From the NCBI RefSeq assembly GCF_900747795.2, contig NC_041401.2, positions 63,308,199-63,372,198 of the forward strand: DNA of 64,000 bases. Reading direction: 5' to 3'. Position numbers and translations under genes: made by a program. The notes below the pieces were generated by a model. That model saw only the letters and a list, made by a program, of their open reading frames with translations. It was not told where the DNA came from and made no database searches. This stretch comes from Erpetoichthys calabaricus. Taxonomy: Eukaryota > Chordata > Cladistia > Polypteriformes > Polypteridae. The stretch's first letter is position 1, and each line of letters starts with the position of its first letter. Positions 1 to 11,728 of this stretch are shown one piece after another.

Positions 1-202
1 TCCTCTTGGTGCACATACTTTGTTTTACTTTCATATTGTAAGGAGTATAATATGTACAATATATCCACAAGTGGTAATGCAAAATCCATTGCATGACAGA
101 TACATTTTGATATCATATTATAAAGAAAATACAATGCATAATTCATTCAAACAGGCAATGCAGAAAGCACTGTATGAGCACTAATCTCTTTACATTTTTA
201 TA

Positions 203-1277
203 TACACAATATGGACACCTGACCATCACACCAATAAGCAATTATTACAGCCTCCATTTTTTCTAGGAATCTATGCCCATTCAGCCAAAAGAGCTTTTCT
301 GAGGTCAGGTACAGATGGACAAGAAATCCTGGCTTGCAATCAGCATTCCAAATCATCCCAAAGGTGTTCAGTAAAGCTTATGTTGGGGTTCTGTGCAGGC
401 CATTTGAGTTTCTCCACACCAAACCTTCCAAAGCATGCCTTTGTGGACCTGGCTTTATGCACAGGGGCATAGTCATGCTAGAACAGAAACATCCCTACCC
501 CAAACTACTACACAAAGTTGGAAGCACACAATTGTCTAAAATGTCTTTGTATGCTATAGCATTAACAGTACCTTTCATTGTAAGCAAGAGCACTACCCCA
601 AACCAAAAAGGTGCAAATGATGTTCTCCTTGCATCTTCCAAACCCAAATTTGTCCATCAGGTTGCCAGATAGTGAATCATGATTCATCACTCCAGGGAAC
701 ACATTTCTTGAGTTTTAGTCCAATGGCAATGTGTGTTTTACACCAATTCAACCGACGCTTCTCATTACGCATAGTGATCTGGGTTTACAGTATGTCCAGC
801 TAGCTGCTCAGCCAAGGAAACCAATTTCATGAAGCTCCTGACACACAAATCTTCTGCTGATGTTGCTCACGTAATCTGGAACTCTGTTATGAGTGATGCA
901 ACAGAGGATAGGTGATTTTTACACACTACATACTTCAGTACCACTCTGTAAGTCTATGCGGTCTACCACTTTGTAGCTACTCTGTAGCTGCTCATTGATG
1001 CTTTCACTTCATAACAATAGCACTTACACTTGACAGGGGCAGATCTAGCAGTGCAGAAAGTTCACATACTGACTTGTAGCACAGGTGACATTCTAGCACA
1101 GTGTCACTTTTAAAATCACTGAGCTCTTCTGTACAGCACATTCTACTGCCAATGTTTGTCAATAGAGATTGCATGGCTACGTGTTTAACTTTATGCATCA
1201 CTTAAAAAATGGTGCAGCTGAAACACCTGAACTTGATAATTTGGAGGAGTGGTCATATATTTTGGCCATATTGTGTA
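203..1277 (-). mobile_element. Decayed Tc1-like DNA transposon
   Basis: The ends are matching inverted termini (TACACAATATGG at the left, CCATATTGTGTA at the right) and include TA dinucleotides as expected for Tc1 target duplication. On the minus strand, 1201-1004 encodes the N-terminal helix-turn-helix of a Tc1 transposase, with EELSDFKSDTV and SVCELSALLDLPLSSVS. The rest of the transposase is readable only in pieces because of frameshifts. At about 1.07 kb it is shorter than a complete 1.2-1.6 kb copy. It resembles a Tc1 family common in teleosts. It is too decayed to be autonomous. Confidence 0.75.
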
Positions 1278-1571
1278 TGTAACTTGATAATCAGTTACAT
1301 TTTACATATAACCACACTCTGTCTTAATTAACATTTCAACATTAGCAGGGGCTAGACTCAGAAACTTGCCAAATGCACTCATTATTTTGCATTATCTCTA
1401 ACAGACTTGTAAAGAAGACATTAATGGCAGCAGTGAAGCCTTACATTTTACATTCATTGAAGTGCTAGCTGTGCATAACACTCATATGAATGCTTTCTCT
1501 ATTGTCCCTTATTAATCTATTATGCACTGTATTGGTTTAATATAATTATAATTACAAAGTTAATACAGAAT
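1278..1571. other. No recognised feature
   Basis: AT-rich sequence between two transposon remnants. I see no coding or repeat signal. Confidence 0.5.
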
Positions 1572-1583
1572 GTATACAAAGAT

Positions 1584-1778
1584 AGCATCCATCCATCCAT
1601 CCTCTTCCGCTTACCCGAGATTGGGTCGTGGGGGCAGCAGCTTGAGCAGATATGCCCAGACTTTCCTCTCCCCGGCCACTTCTTCTAGCTCTTCCGGGGG
1701 AATCCCGAGGCGTTCCCAGGCCAGCCGGGAGACATAGTCCCTCCAGTGTGTCCTGGGTCTTCCCCGGGGCCTTCATGA
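1584..1778 (-). mobile_element. 3' end of a non-LTR retrotransposon (RTE-like)
   Basis: Read on the minus strand, this is the C-terminal coding end of a LINE of the type whose ORF closes with a WRDYVS...WERLGIPPEE-like block, followed by a short (GGAT)n tail, seen here as repeated CATC at 1584-1602. It is strongly 5'-truncated. A longer plus-strand piece of the same kind lies at 8310-8960. The clade assignment (RTE or relative) is from memory and uncertain. Confidence 0.6.
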
Positions 1779-2754
1779 GTGGAGTTTACTGTAGTTATGC
1801 ATCACAGCTAAATTAAATTAAGGATCATGCTAGAGTTTCCAAAGGATTAATTATGTAGGAATTGAATAATTTTGGCTGCTATATTAACAAAATATCCCGT
1901 TACTCAGGATATACCATATCATACATTTTCTTTGTTGATTTTATTATCACTCAACTGATAAATAAGCCATCCATGGTAAAAACCTAGCTCTTTGAAAAAA
2001 CTTTAATTGGCAAAATTTAAATAGTTTTTGTGGGCTTGATTATTTACAATTGTAGCTATAGGAGCAGGCAATAGTTCTACAACTAGAAGTGACTTTAATT
2101 ATGAGAGGTTACACTCTCCTTCAAAAACTAACTACTCTCACCTCTCTTGGGGAACATTTTTTGCATTCTTTGAAACGTAAAAGCTGACAAGCTGCTCCCT
2201 GCTTTGTAAGCTGAAAGCTGACAATCTCTTCTCTTTATGGACCTGGAAGCTGATATTCACTGTGCCCAGCAAAGTTCTGTGCCAGTGACCGACTCCAGTC
2301 TGAGAAGACTGAGAAGCAGTGATTATTTCAAGAAGAGAACTGCAGCATCTAATCTGTTATGCCAGAAACAGGAATGCTTTTCCTCTCAATCCTTATTGAG
2401 AAAAGCACAGCACACCACAAAGGATCTTGCTAAAAGAGAGAGAGTGCACTCCAACACAAGAATCCTCCACTTGAACCCACAGCAATAACAACAAACAACT
2501 CCTCATAGCATCAGACATCATTCTTAAAGACTTAGTATTGTAAAAGTGTTTATCTGTGCTAAGATAAATTAGAACTCTAAATAGCAATGTGTTACATGTT
2601 TGTCTGCCTATTCTGTTTTACTATGTGTTTTCTATGACGTTATACTGTACATGCATATATTGTATTTCTATAGTTCTTGTTTTTATCAATAAATTGTATT
2701 ATTCTGTCTCTTAAAACATTCATGCTTCAGTTACGTTGATATAAGTGTAATAGT
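1779..2754. other. Unassigned AT-rich stretch
   Basis: An 83-codon open frame at 2237-2488 has no recognisable domain. AATAAA at about 2690 follows it, so the stretch could be a retroposed or LTR unit, but I found no pair of ends. Confidence 0.3.
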
Positions 2755-4178
2755 CGGAGACATATTTTTAGGAAGTCACTGCGCACTGGGGAGATACCAA
2801 AGGACTGGAAAATGACAAATATTATCCCGTTATATAAAAAGGGTGACAGGGCAAATCCAAGCAATTATAGGCCAGTAAGCTTAATGTGCATCACAGGAAA
2901 ATTAATGGAAGGAATTATTAAGAATAAGATTGAGCAGCACATTGTAAATACAGGAGTTTTTCTAAACAGTCAGCATGGGTTCAGAAGAGGGAGGTTGTGT
3001 TTTACTAACATGCTGGAATTCTATGAGGAAGCAACAAAAGGATACGATCAAAGTGGAGCATATGATATTATTTATTTGAGTTTCAGAAAGCATTTGATAA
3101 GGTATCACATGACAGGTTGGGCATCAAACTAAAAGAAGTGGGAGTTCAGGGTGATGTTTGTTGATGGGTGCAGAATTGGCTGAAACACAGGAAGCAGAGG
3201 TGATGGTGCGAGGAACCTCATCAGAATTGGGTAAAGTTAAGAGTGGTGTTCCACAGGGGTCAGTGCTAAGGCTGCTGTTATTTTTAATATATATATAAAT
3301 GACTTGGATAGGAATATAAGTAACAAGCTGGTTAAGTTTGCAGATGAAACCAAGATAGGTGGACTGGCAGATAATTTGGAATCTGTTAAATCATTACAGA
3401 CATACTTAGACAGCATACAGGCTTGGGCAGATGAAATTTAATGTCAGTAAATGTAAGGTATTACTCATAGGAAGTAAAAATGTTAGGTTTGAATACACAA
3501 TGGGTGGTCAGAAAATCGAGAGTACACCTTATGAGAAGCATTTAGGAGTCATAGTGGACTCTATGCTATCGACTTCAAGACAGTGTTCAGAAGCCATTAA
3601 GAAGGCAAACAAAATGTTAGGTTATATAGTATAGCACTCAGATGTGTGGACTACAAGTCCAAGGATTTTCTACTCAAGGTTTATAATGCATTGGTGAGGC
3701 CTCATCCTGTGTGCAGCTTTGGTCTCCATGCTACAAAAAGGACATAGCAGCACTAGAAAAAGTCCAGAGAAGAGCAACTAGGCTCATTCCAGGGCTTCAG
3801 GGGATAAATTATAAAGAAAGATTAAAAGAGATGAGCGTTATCAGTTTAAGCAAAAGAAGATTACTAGGTGACACGATTGAAGTGTTTAGAATTATGAAGG
3901 GAATTAGTACAGTGGATTGAACTGTTATTTTAAAATGAGTTCAACAAGAAAATTATGAAGGGTAAATTTTGCACAAATATTAGGAAGTTTTTCTTTACTC
4001 AGAGAAGTATAGACACTTGGAATAAGCTACCAAGTAACATGGTAGACAGTAAGACTTTAGGGATTTTCAAAAATAGATTTGATGGGTTTTTTTAGAAGAA
4101 TTAAGTGGATAGGCCTGGCGAGCTTTGTTGAGCTGAATGGCCTGTTCTCGTCTAGATTGTTCTAAAGTTTTAATGTTC
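2755..4178 (+). mobile_element. CR1/L2-type LINE, 5'-truncated and decayed
   Basis: Translated pieces in the three forward frames give successive blocks of a non-LTR reverse transcriptase: NYRPVSLMCITGKLMEGII and NSQHGFRRG near 2850-3000, GVPQGSVL-like near 3245, FADETKIG near 3340 in place of the usual FADDTK, then FNVSKCKVL and KHLGVIVD at 3435-3560. LEKVQRRATRLIPGL and TIEVFRIMKGI follow near 3750-3900. The 3' end carries GGCCTGTTCTCGTC and a short repeated TTCTAA-like tail near 4140-4175. Several frameshifts separate the blocks and the endonuclease half is missing, as in most LINE copies truncated during target-primed reverse transcription. Confidence 0.85.
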
Positions 4179-5260
4179 TAAAGATCACCTCCAACAGAAA
4201 AAGGTACAGAAAATAAAGTAGGAGCCTTACTAAATTATTTAATCAATGATTGGAAATGCCAAAGGCAAAAGTGATAATTAATTAAGCAGGTTAAATTCTC
4301 ATTTTTCCTACATTAGCTAATGAAATAACAACATTAAAATTAATGCAATTTAACGATTCACTCAAAAGCATTCAAGCAGTTTTCTCCAACAAAAGCAACA
4401 TATCCAACAAAAGCAACATATTTATAAATTTACTTTTAAATATATTTAGCATAATTCTGATCATTTTTAAGTGTATTAGAAATGTTGCTTATGAATGGGT
4501 GTTCCTATCTACATAGCAGTAGTGTAACCAAAGGCAGAGCAGCATGTTCATTTTAGTGCATTGCATGAACAAAATTACAATTTCCATGGGTCTTAAGTCA
4601 TTCATATTTTTTTTTGTAATACAAGTAAAATTATGTAATGGTTATAGTCTGAACACAAGGAACTACTGACTGATGCTGCTATTTTAAAAATTGCCTTTGG
4701 ACAAGTGATTTTTACTCACACTTTGCTAATGTATGATAAGGCAAATAAATCAATTTCTTCTGCTTTTCAAATTCGATTACTAATTTTGACATTTGGTTAC
4801 AGATGGCGATTTGTAATGTTTCATTAATCTTAATAATTAAACAAGCAAATTTCCATACCAGATTGAATAAATGCAAAGACCTCACCATCTTAACTTTTTA
4901 AAATAAACTTCCAAATTCCAAACCATTCTTTAATACATTTATGCAGTAGGTTTATGCAGAAAACTATTTAACAGATTACTTTTTAATGTATTCTTTTACC
5001 AAAGGAGATGTATTATTTACAGAATAATATGGGTACTTTGTTTAATCTTTAAACTATTTTTGATATTTGTTCAATCTTTCCATCATGCCTCTGAATGCAT
5101 TTAACTACTTATTCTGCAGGAGGAAATATATTCTGAACTATGGTTCTGCAATATTTTATGCATTGTAAGCTGTTAGTTTACATAATTCTGTATATGCATT
5201 ACATCTATTTTTTATGATGCAACAGTTGGCAAGGACAGAAAAAAGGCATACAGCATATAC
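4179..5260. other. No recognised feature
   Basis: Very AT-rich sequence. No coding block, terminal repeat or microsatellite stands out. Confidence 0.5.
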
Positions 5261-5480
5261 ATTACTGTACAAAAGTCTTATACCACCCAAAAAAGTTATT
5301 TTTAAAGCTAGTTATCTGGTCAGTAAGTGTTTGTTTGCTCCTGAAAACACCATGAAGCATTAGAATAAGCATAAACAGTAATACAATAAAAATATCAAAC
5401 ATGTTTACTTTAGTACACTGCCGTATAATTTTTCCAGGTAGTCCCATCAGGTGAACCCAAGTAAACATAGATCAGTAAGT
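5261..5480. mobile_element. Possible end fragment of a DNA transposon
   Basis: The left edge (TTACTGTACAAAAGTCTTA) resembles the termini of Tc1/mariner or hAT elements that begin ACTGTGCAAAAGTCTTA. No matching right terminus was found, and the fragment runs into a LINE piece. Confidence 0.3.
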
Positions 5481-5880
5481 GCTTGAGAAACTCCAGAGAA
5501 GGGATTCCAAGGTATGAACTATGAGGAAAAGCTGAAAGATTTGAACTTTTTCAGTCAAGCCAAATAAATTCAGAGGTGAATTGATTGAAATTTTAATTAT
5601 GAAGGGAATGAGTACAGTGTATCCCTATTGTTACTTTAAAATACATTCTTCATAAAGAACACAGGGACATGGTTGAAACTTATTAAAAGAAAATTTCAGG
5701 CAAATTTTTTTCTTCACACAAAAGACATAGACAGATGGAAAAAAAACTACCGAGTAGTGTGGTGGAGAATAGAACTTTAGGGACATTCAAATATCAACTC
5801 AATATTATTTTGGAGTATCTAGGCGAAAAGGACTTGGTCTCATCAAAACTGTTTAAATGTTTCAAAAAATCTTCCAAACT
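5481..5880 (+). mobile_element. 3' fragment of a CR1/L2-type LINE
   Basis: This is the same family as the element at 2755-4178. It shows LEKLQRRDSKV-, ELIEILIMKGMSTV- and a block rich in LPSSVVENRTLGTFKYQL, the usual C-terminus before the LINE tail. It is a decayed copy in several frames with no endonuclease or catalytic RT motifs. Confidence 0.65.
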
Positions 5881-6429
5881 TCTAGTAGGATTTACCATAA
5901 ATCTTTTACTGACTTTGGCTGTTTTTTTTTTGTTCTTTTCCTTGTACAAGTGATTTCACACAGCTTCAGTTATGTTGGGGTATGTGCTCTGATGTGACTA
6001 TTCTAACTGTGTTAATATACCATCCGCAGACTTTTCACTCCCAGTTGCTTTGTGTTATTAATGCGAAAGATGAAGTTTTGCCAGTTAGTTGTTTATACTA
6101 AGGTACAGAATGCTAAATCAAAATCTATTTAAATTTCTCACCATTCATCATTCCAGTGACTGGACCAGATCCTTCTCACATCTAATATATATCTAATGTA
6201 CTGGTTCTTTGTGAATCAAACATTTCAAATTTGTATTCTTTGCTCTCTTGTGGTTTATCTATGCTTTAAAGGTTTGTCATGTACTCTAATCTCTTCTATT
6301 TTTTGTCTCTCCATAAGAATGGCTTCATAGCTGCAACACATGTTACAAGTCAAATTCTTTTAAAATATTGTCATAAGATTCTGAGCAAGTACTGCATTAC
6401 AATTTCTTGTTCCTTAGTGAAGTGACATT
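5881..6429. other. No recognised feature
   Basis: AT-rich sequence up to the left end of the Tc1 element. Nothing supported. Confidence 0.5.
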
Positions 6430-8074
6430 TACAGTGTATCTGGAAAGTATTCACAGCGCATCACTTTTTCCACATTTTGTTATGCTACAGCCTTATTTCA
6501 AAATGTTTTAAATTCATTTTTTTTCCTCAGAATTCTACATACAACACCCCATAATGACAACATGAAAAAAGTTTACTTGAGGTTTTTGCAAATTTATTAG
6601 AATTAAAAAAACTGAGAAAGCACATGTACATAAGTATACACAGCCTTTGCCATGAAGCTCAAAATTGAGCTCAGGTGCATCCTGTTTCCCCTGATCATCC
6701 TTGAGATGTTTCTGCAGCTTAATTGGAGTCCACCTGTGGTAAATTCAGTTGATTGGACATGATTTGGAAAGGCACACACCTGTCTATATAAAGTCCCACA
6801 GTTGACAGCTCATGTCAGAGCACAAACCAAGCATGAAGTCAAAGGAATTGTCTGTAGACCTCCGAGACAGGATTGTCTCGAGGCACAAATCTGGGGAAGG
6901 TTACAGAAACATTTCTGCTGCTTTGAAAGTCCCAATGAGCACAGTGGCCTCCATCATCCATTAAGTGGAAGAAGTTAGAAACCACCAGGACTCTTCCTAG
7001 AGCTGGCCGGCCATCTAAACTGAGTGATCGGGGGAGAAGGGCCTTAGTCAGGGAGGTGACCAAGAACCCGATGGTCACTCTGTCAGAGCTCCAGAGGTCC
7101 TCTGTGGAGAGAGGAGAACCTTCCAGAAGGACAACCATCTCTGCAGCAATCCACCAATCAGGCCTGTATGGTAGAATGGCCAGACGGAAGCCACTCCTTA
7201 GTAAAAGGCACATGGCAGCCCGCCTGGAGTTTGCCAAAAGGCACCTGAAGGACACTCAGACCATGAGAAAGAAAATTCTCTGGTCTGATGAGACAAAGAT
7301 TGAACTCTTTGGTGTGAATGCCAGGCGTCACGTTTGGAGGAAACCAGGCACCGCTCATCACCAGACCAATACCATTACTACAGTGAAGCATGGTGGTGGC
7401 AGCATCATGCTGTGGGGATGTTTTTCAGCGACAGGGACTGGGAGACTAGTCAGGATAAAGGGAAAGATGACTGCAGCAATGTACAGAGACATCCTGAATG
7501 AAAACCTGCTCCAGAGCGCTCTTGACCTCAGACTGGGGCGATGGTTCATCTTTCAGCAGGACAACGACCCTGAGCACACAACCAAGATATCAAAGGAGTG
7601 ACTTCAGGACAACTCCGTGAACGTCCTTGAGTGGCCCAGCCAGAGCCCAGACTTGAATCCGATTGAACATCTCTGGAGAGATCTTAAAATGGTTGTGCAC
7701 CGACGCTTCCCATCCAACCTGATGGAGGTTGAGAGGTGCTGCAAAGAGGAATGGGTGAAACTGGCCAAGGATAGGTGTGCCAAGCTTGTGGCATCATATT
7801 CAAAAAGACTTGAGGCTATAATTGCTGCCAAAGGTGCATCGACAAAGTATTGAGCAAAGGCTGTGAATACTTATGTACATGTGATTTCTCAGTTTTTTTT
7901 ATTTTTAATAAATTTGCAAAAACCTCAAGTAAACTTTTTTCACGTTGTCATTATGGGGTGTTGTGTGTAGAATTCTGAGAAAAAAAATGAATTTAATTCA
8001 TTTTGGAATAAGGCTGTAACATAACAAAATGAGGAAAAAGTGATGCGCTGTGAATACTTTCCGGATGCACTGTA
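6430..8074 (+). mobile_element. Nearly complete Tc1 transposon (DD34E)
   Basis: Both ends are preserved: the left terminus CAGTGTATCTGGAAAGTATT and the right terminus AATACTTTCCGGATGCACTG are inverted matches flanked by TA. The inverted region runs on for well over 100 bp on each side, including a poly-A/T-rich inner part. At about 1.64 kb it has the normal length of an autonomous Tc1 copy. One transposase gene lies inside (6833-7853). The good match between the ends implies a moderately recent insertion. Confidence 0.95.
6833..7853 (+). pseudogene. Tc1 transposase, one frameshift and one internal stop
   Basis: Cut-and-paste transposase of the Tc1 family, normally about 340 residues; the span here is 1021 bp. 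The start at 6833 opens MKSKELSVDLRDRI, the usual N-terminus with a paired-like helix-turn-helix. Near 6959 one extra base shifts the frame. Coding resumes at 6963 and runs through [11 protein letters not shown] (first catalytic Asp), QQDNDPEHT (second Asp) and SPDLNPIEHLW (catalytic Glu). There are 34 residues between the second Asp and the Glu, the DD34E signature. A TGA at about 7599-7601 replaces a codon that is Trp in relatives. The C-terminus ends in AAKGASTKY. Only these two defects are evident, so the copy is inactive but young in appearance. Confidence 0.92.
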
Positions 8075-8309
8075 AATACTGTCCATCAGATGCAGATACC
8101 TTTTTGTGCCTTCCAGTGTCTCAACATGCCCAGTTTGTTCAAATTTTCTTTAATGTCATATTGTGAAAATCCAATTCAGGGTGCTATTGCCCACTGACCA
8201 TAACAGGGTTGATTCAAAACTATGATTTCAGGTCTGCCAAAGTGTGCTAGCTAAGCTATTTCTACATCAGTATTTGTTATTATTTTCCAGCATATCTGTT
8301 TATTCCTAT
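8075..8309. other. No recognised feature
   Basis: Unassigned AT-rich spacer between a Tc1 element and a LINE fragment. Confidence 0.4.
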
Positions 8310-8960
8310 CTTGTTTGTAGTTTTCATGGACAGGATGTGAAGGCACAGTAGGGAAGGGGAGGGGGTCCAGCCTGGTCATCTCAAAATCGCATCACTGCTT
8401 TTTGCAGATGGACCTGTTGGCTTTGTCGGGATGTATAGTCATTGGGACAGTTTGTGACCAAGTGTGAAGCAGCAGGTATGAGGATAAGTGCCTCCAAATC
8501 AAAGGTCATGCTCCTCAGTAGGAAAAAGGTGGACTGTCCTCTCTGAATGGGAAGTGAGTTGCCGCGTCAAGTGGAGTTTAAATACCTCGAGGCCTTGTTC
8601 TCGAGTGAGGGGAAAAGGGATGGTGAGATCGACAGACAGATTGGAACAGAAAGTAGTTTGGAAGAAACAGCTGAATCAAAAGGTAAAGCTCTTAAGGTGG
8701 TTTAGGCATCTGATACAGATGCCTCCTGGACAGCTCTCTGTGGAGGTTTTATGTGCACAACCAGCTGAAAAGAGACTCCGGGGAACACCCTGGGCTCACT
8801 GGGAAGATTATATCTCCCATACAGTCTGGGAACGCCTCGGTATCCCACAGTATAAGTTGGCAAGTGTGGCTGGGGAAAAGGACGTTTGGGCCTCACTGCT
8901 AAGACTGTTGCCTCCATGACCAAGCTTCAGATAAGATGTGGAAAACGAATGAATGAGCTG
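8310..8960 (+). mobile_element. RTE-like LINE fragment with internal deletion
   Basis: Plus-strand pieces match the C-terminal half of a fish non-LTR retrotransposon: a DDVALL-like block region near 8390, AGMRISASKSKVMLLSRKKV-like near 8480-8530, EFKYLEALFSSEGKRDGEID-like near 8570-8640, then the in-frame segment ending RHLIQMPPGQL, WEDYISHTVWERLGIPQ and DVWASLLRLLPP at 8700-8919. The middle of the usual ORF is missing between about 8660 and 8690. The reverse-transcriptase core is absent. Confidence 0.72.
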
Positions 8961-10070
8961 TTTATTTATTAAACTGCATCACTATCAAACCAAGTTTCAT
9001 CAGTCAGATTCAGGTATATTGATAGCTGACTTTAACAAATGCATGGAATGGCTGGGTTGACATGACAAGTTTGGAATCAAGCTTGTGCTGTTTTTACCAT
9101 TTCACAAGAAGTCAAAAAGATTTTTGGAAAACTCAAGAAATTCTTGGTATAAACAAATACTGATACCATAAAAAGTATTTATTCTAGTGTTTTAGACACA
9201 AGTAAATAATAATTGCTCACATAGTTTGCCTTATGAATAGTTTTCATGGATGGCAACTTGTGTTTCCAGAGTATAGTATACGATAGTAGATGAGACATGC
9301 AGGTCTGCAGTAATTACCAATGAGGAACCCACATTTGTAACTATAAAATCACTAGGTGGTAAAACAATGTTTCTGACTAAAACAAATGAGACTGCTGGTG
9401 CATATTATGGTATGAGGCTAGCCAGGGAGCTACTAAGGGGTATTAAATCTTTACTTAACAATTTGCACTTAAGGTTATTTAGGGCTGCCAGAGGGTGTTC
9501 TGGATGACCTAAATCGTTACTTTCAAATGATGATTAGTGCAAATACTCTGGAAGGAATACCCGACTGAAGTAAAGTCCGTTGGGTAGGAGTCAGGTGGTG
9601 AGTTGAGCTAATTGCCTGATTGACAAACAGAATGGCTGCAAGTCATATTTGTTTCCAGGGGAAATTTAGCTTTACATAAGCTGAAAAAATATTGACACAC
9701 TGTAAGAAAGAACAACAAACCCTCCTCGAACACACACAAATACAGTATTACAAAAAAGATTAAATAACTTCTGACTTCGCTAAAGATAAGAGAACAGTCA
9801 CAGGGATCCATTATAAAGGTATAATGCCACAGAGACAGAGGAACTCCAGTAGCATTTCCTGAAACACTTCTACTAAATAATCTGTTAGCTAAAATATGTA
9901 TTGATAGTGTATCAAAGCAATGATATGCAGTATTTGCATCAAGGACCTCAGTTGTTTTCATTCTGTTCCCCACTGCTACTACTCTGGCTAGTCGACATGG
10001 GAAGAAAACCATTGGAGAAGCTACACAGTCAAACTGAAAAACTGTAAAGCGATAATGATAAGCTGCTAGA
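8961..10070. other. Unassigned stretch
   Basis: A 160-codon minus-strand frame at 9608-10090 has no recognisable domain and its amino acid make-up looks random. I do not call it a gene. No repeat ends were found. Confidence 0.4.
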
Positions 10071-10080
10071 TTGAACATAC

Positions 10081-10211
10081 ATCCATCCATCCATTTTCCA
10101 ACCCGCTGAATCCGAACACAGGGTCACTGGGGTCTGCTGGAGCCAATCCCAGCCAACACAGGGCACAAGGCAGAAACCAATCCCGGGCAGGGTGCCAACC
10201 CACCGCAGAGT
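10081..10211 (-). repeat. 5'-truncated SINE with 10-bp target duplication
   Basis: This holds the 3' part of the SINE that is complete at 55072-55409, with the (CCAT)n tail at the left because it lies on the minus strand. It is bounded by perfect direct repeats TTGAACATAC at 10071-10080 and 10212-10221. Truncation at the 5' side with an intact tail is the signature of LINE-driven target-primed insertion. Confidence 0.85.
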
Positions 10212-10221
10212 TTGAACATAC

Positions 10222-11382
10222 AGTAGATGCTAAATCTGTTATTTCAGATACTTCTCGCATTTGAGCAAGACAGATGATCAGAAAAAGAAGGAAACTTATT
10301 TTTTAATTAATGCTTAATCTGAAGTTAATATTGTAGTAATAATGTTTTATTTATTCATCTGTCATACAGTTCAATGAACATGAATACAAAGATTTGCATA
10401 AATAAGAGGAGTATGCTTGTATAGGTGAAATTCTTCCATCTATTTGTGATCAAACTGGCTTAAAGTAGCCTATCCTGGCATAAGCCAGAAAAAAATCCTA
10501 GAATGAGTTACTTGTTCATCATGAAAATGGTTTATACAAACACCTACATTCACTCATACAGAACCAGTGTGAAGTCGAAAATTAACTGAAGGAGGAAAAC
10601 CAGAATAAATAGTGTAAAAATTTGTGCAATCTCCACAGAGACAATAACCAAGGATTCTGGAGCGGTGAGTCAGCAGCACTAACAACAACATTATCAAGGG
10701 GTTGGCTCAGTTCAGTCATATAGATTTAATCTCAACGCAACCTAAAAGAGTTATGAAATATTCAAAATCAGTTGTCCAATTCCTTCAGCCCACTGTGGGA
10801 CACATTTACTCACAGCCTCTTCAATGACTGAATTAAGTTGGGGCAATCACATAAAATGGAAATTGTTGCTTTACTTCACAACTATCAAATTCACATCCTA
10901 GGGAACTTGCAGCATTTCAGTTGCTTTCTTAATTAGTAGCCAATTACTGCTGCTGATGGAATATACTTTTTCTTCTAATTTTACATTACTTGCTGTTCAA
11001 TTAAGAATCCATGTTTCTCTTTTCCTTAATCTGCTGCCAATCAAGAATGAGATGTTGAAGAAACCAATAACTATCCATTTAATTTGGTCACAGTGCAGTA
11101 TAGAATATTTGAAATGAGAACAGAACTGTATTTTTCTTCTTTTTTTTTGCATTTCCTTTAAGTATATAGAAATTCTTTAAGAATATGATTTGAACATTAT
11201 ACAAATTAATATCTTTTTTTGTTTTCAGTGTTTAGCCTTAGATAATTTTGTTTTCAACTATACTGTAATTGTAGTTGTGTATAGTGTGCTAAGCTTGCAA
11301 GTGGGAACATGCTTTGTAAGAATTAGTAATCCAAGTTAAACTTTAAAAAATTTTACAGTACTGAAGTGAAATTAAATAATCT

Positions 11383-11383
<1 letters not shown>
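10222..11383. other. No recognised feature
   Basis: AT-rich sequence without a supported gene or repeat boundary. Confidence 0.45.

Positions 11384-11468
<85 letters not shown>
11384..11468. repeat. (TA)n microsatellite, left of Tigger
   Basis: About 84 bp of almost pure TA. It ends where the Tigger terminus begins, and a second TA tract starts where the element ends. Confidence 0.95.
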
Positions 11469-11473
<5 letters not shown>

Positions 11474-11728
11474 TAGAACCTCGGTTAGAGAACGCCTTTG
11501 ATAACGAACAATTCGGATAACGACCAAAAATTTCACTAAAAATTTGCCTCCGATAGCGAACAAAATTTCGGATAGCGACGCACACGCGACCAGCGGACAG
11601 CGGCCAGCTTCCCATCTTCCTTTGCGCTCGAGACACGGTTACGAACAGACGTTCATTATCTTTATCGGTGCGCATCCTTCTTATTTAGTGATTTTGTTGC
11701 TTTATTTAATAATATATAGCCCTCAATC

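Noticed and set aside
2040-2710. Possible solo LTR or retroposed transcript ending in AATAAA
   Set aside because: No matching ends, no second copy in the window and no target duplication.
9608-10090. 160-codon minus-strand frame
   Set aside because: No domain, no splice context and no homology that I recognise; the right end overlaps a SINE.
11343-11675. Minus-strand frame with a long Ile-Tyr run
   Set aside because: It is the TA microsatellite read as codons, not a protein.
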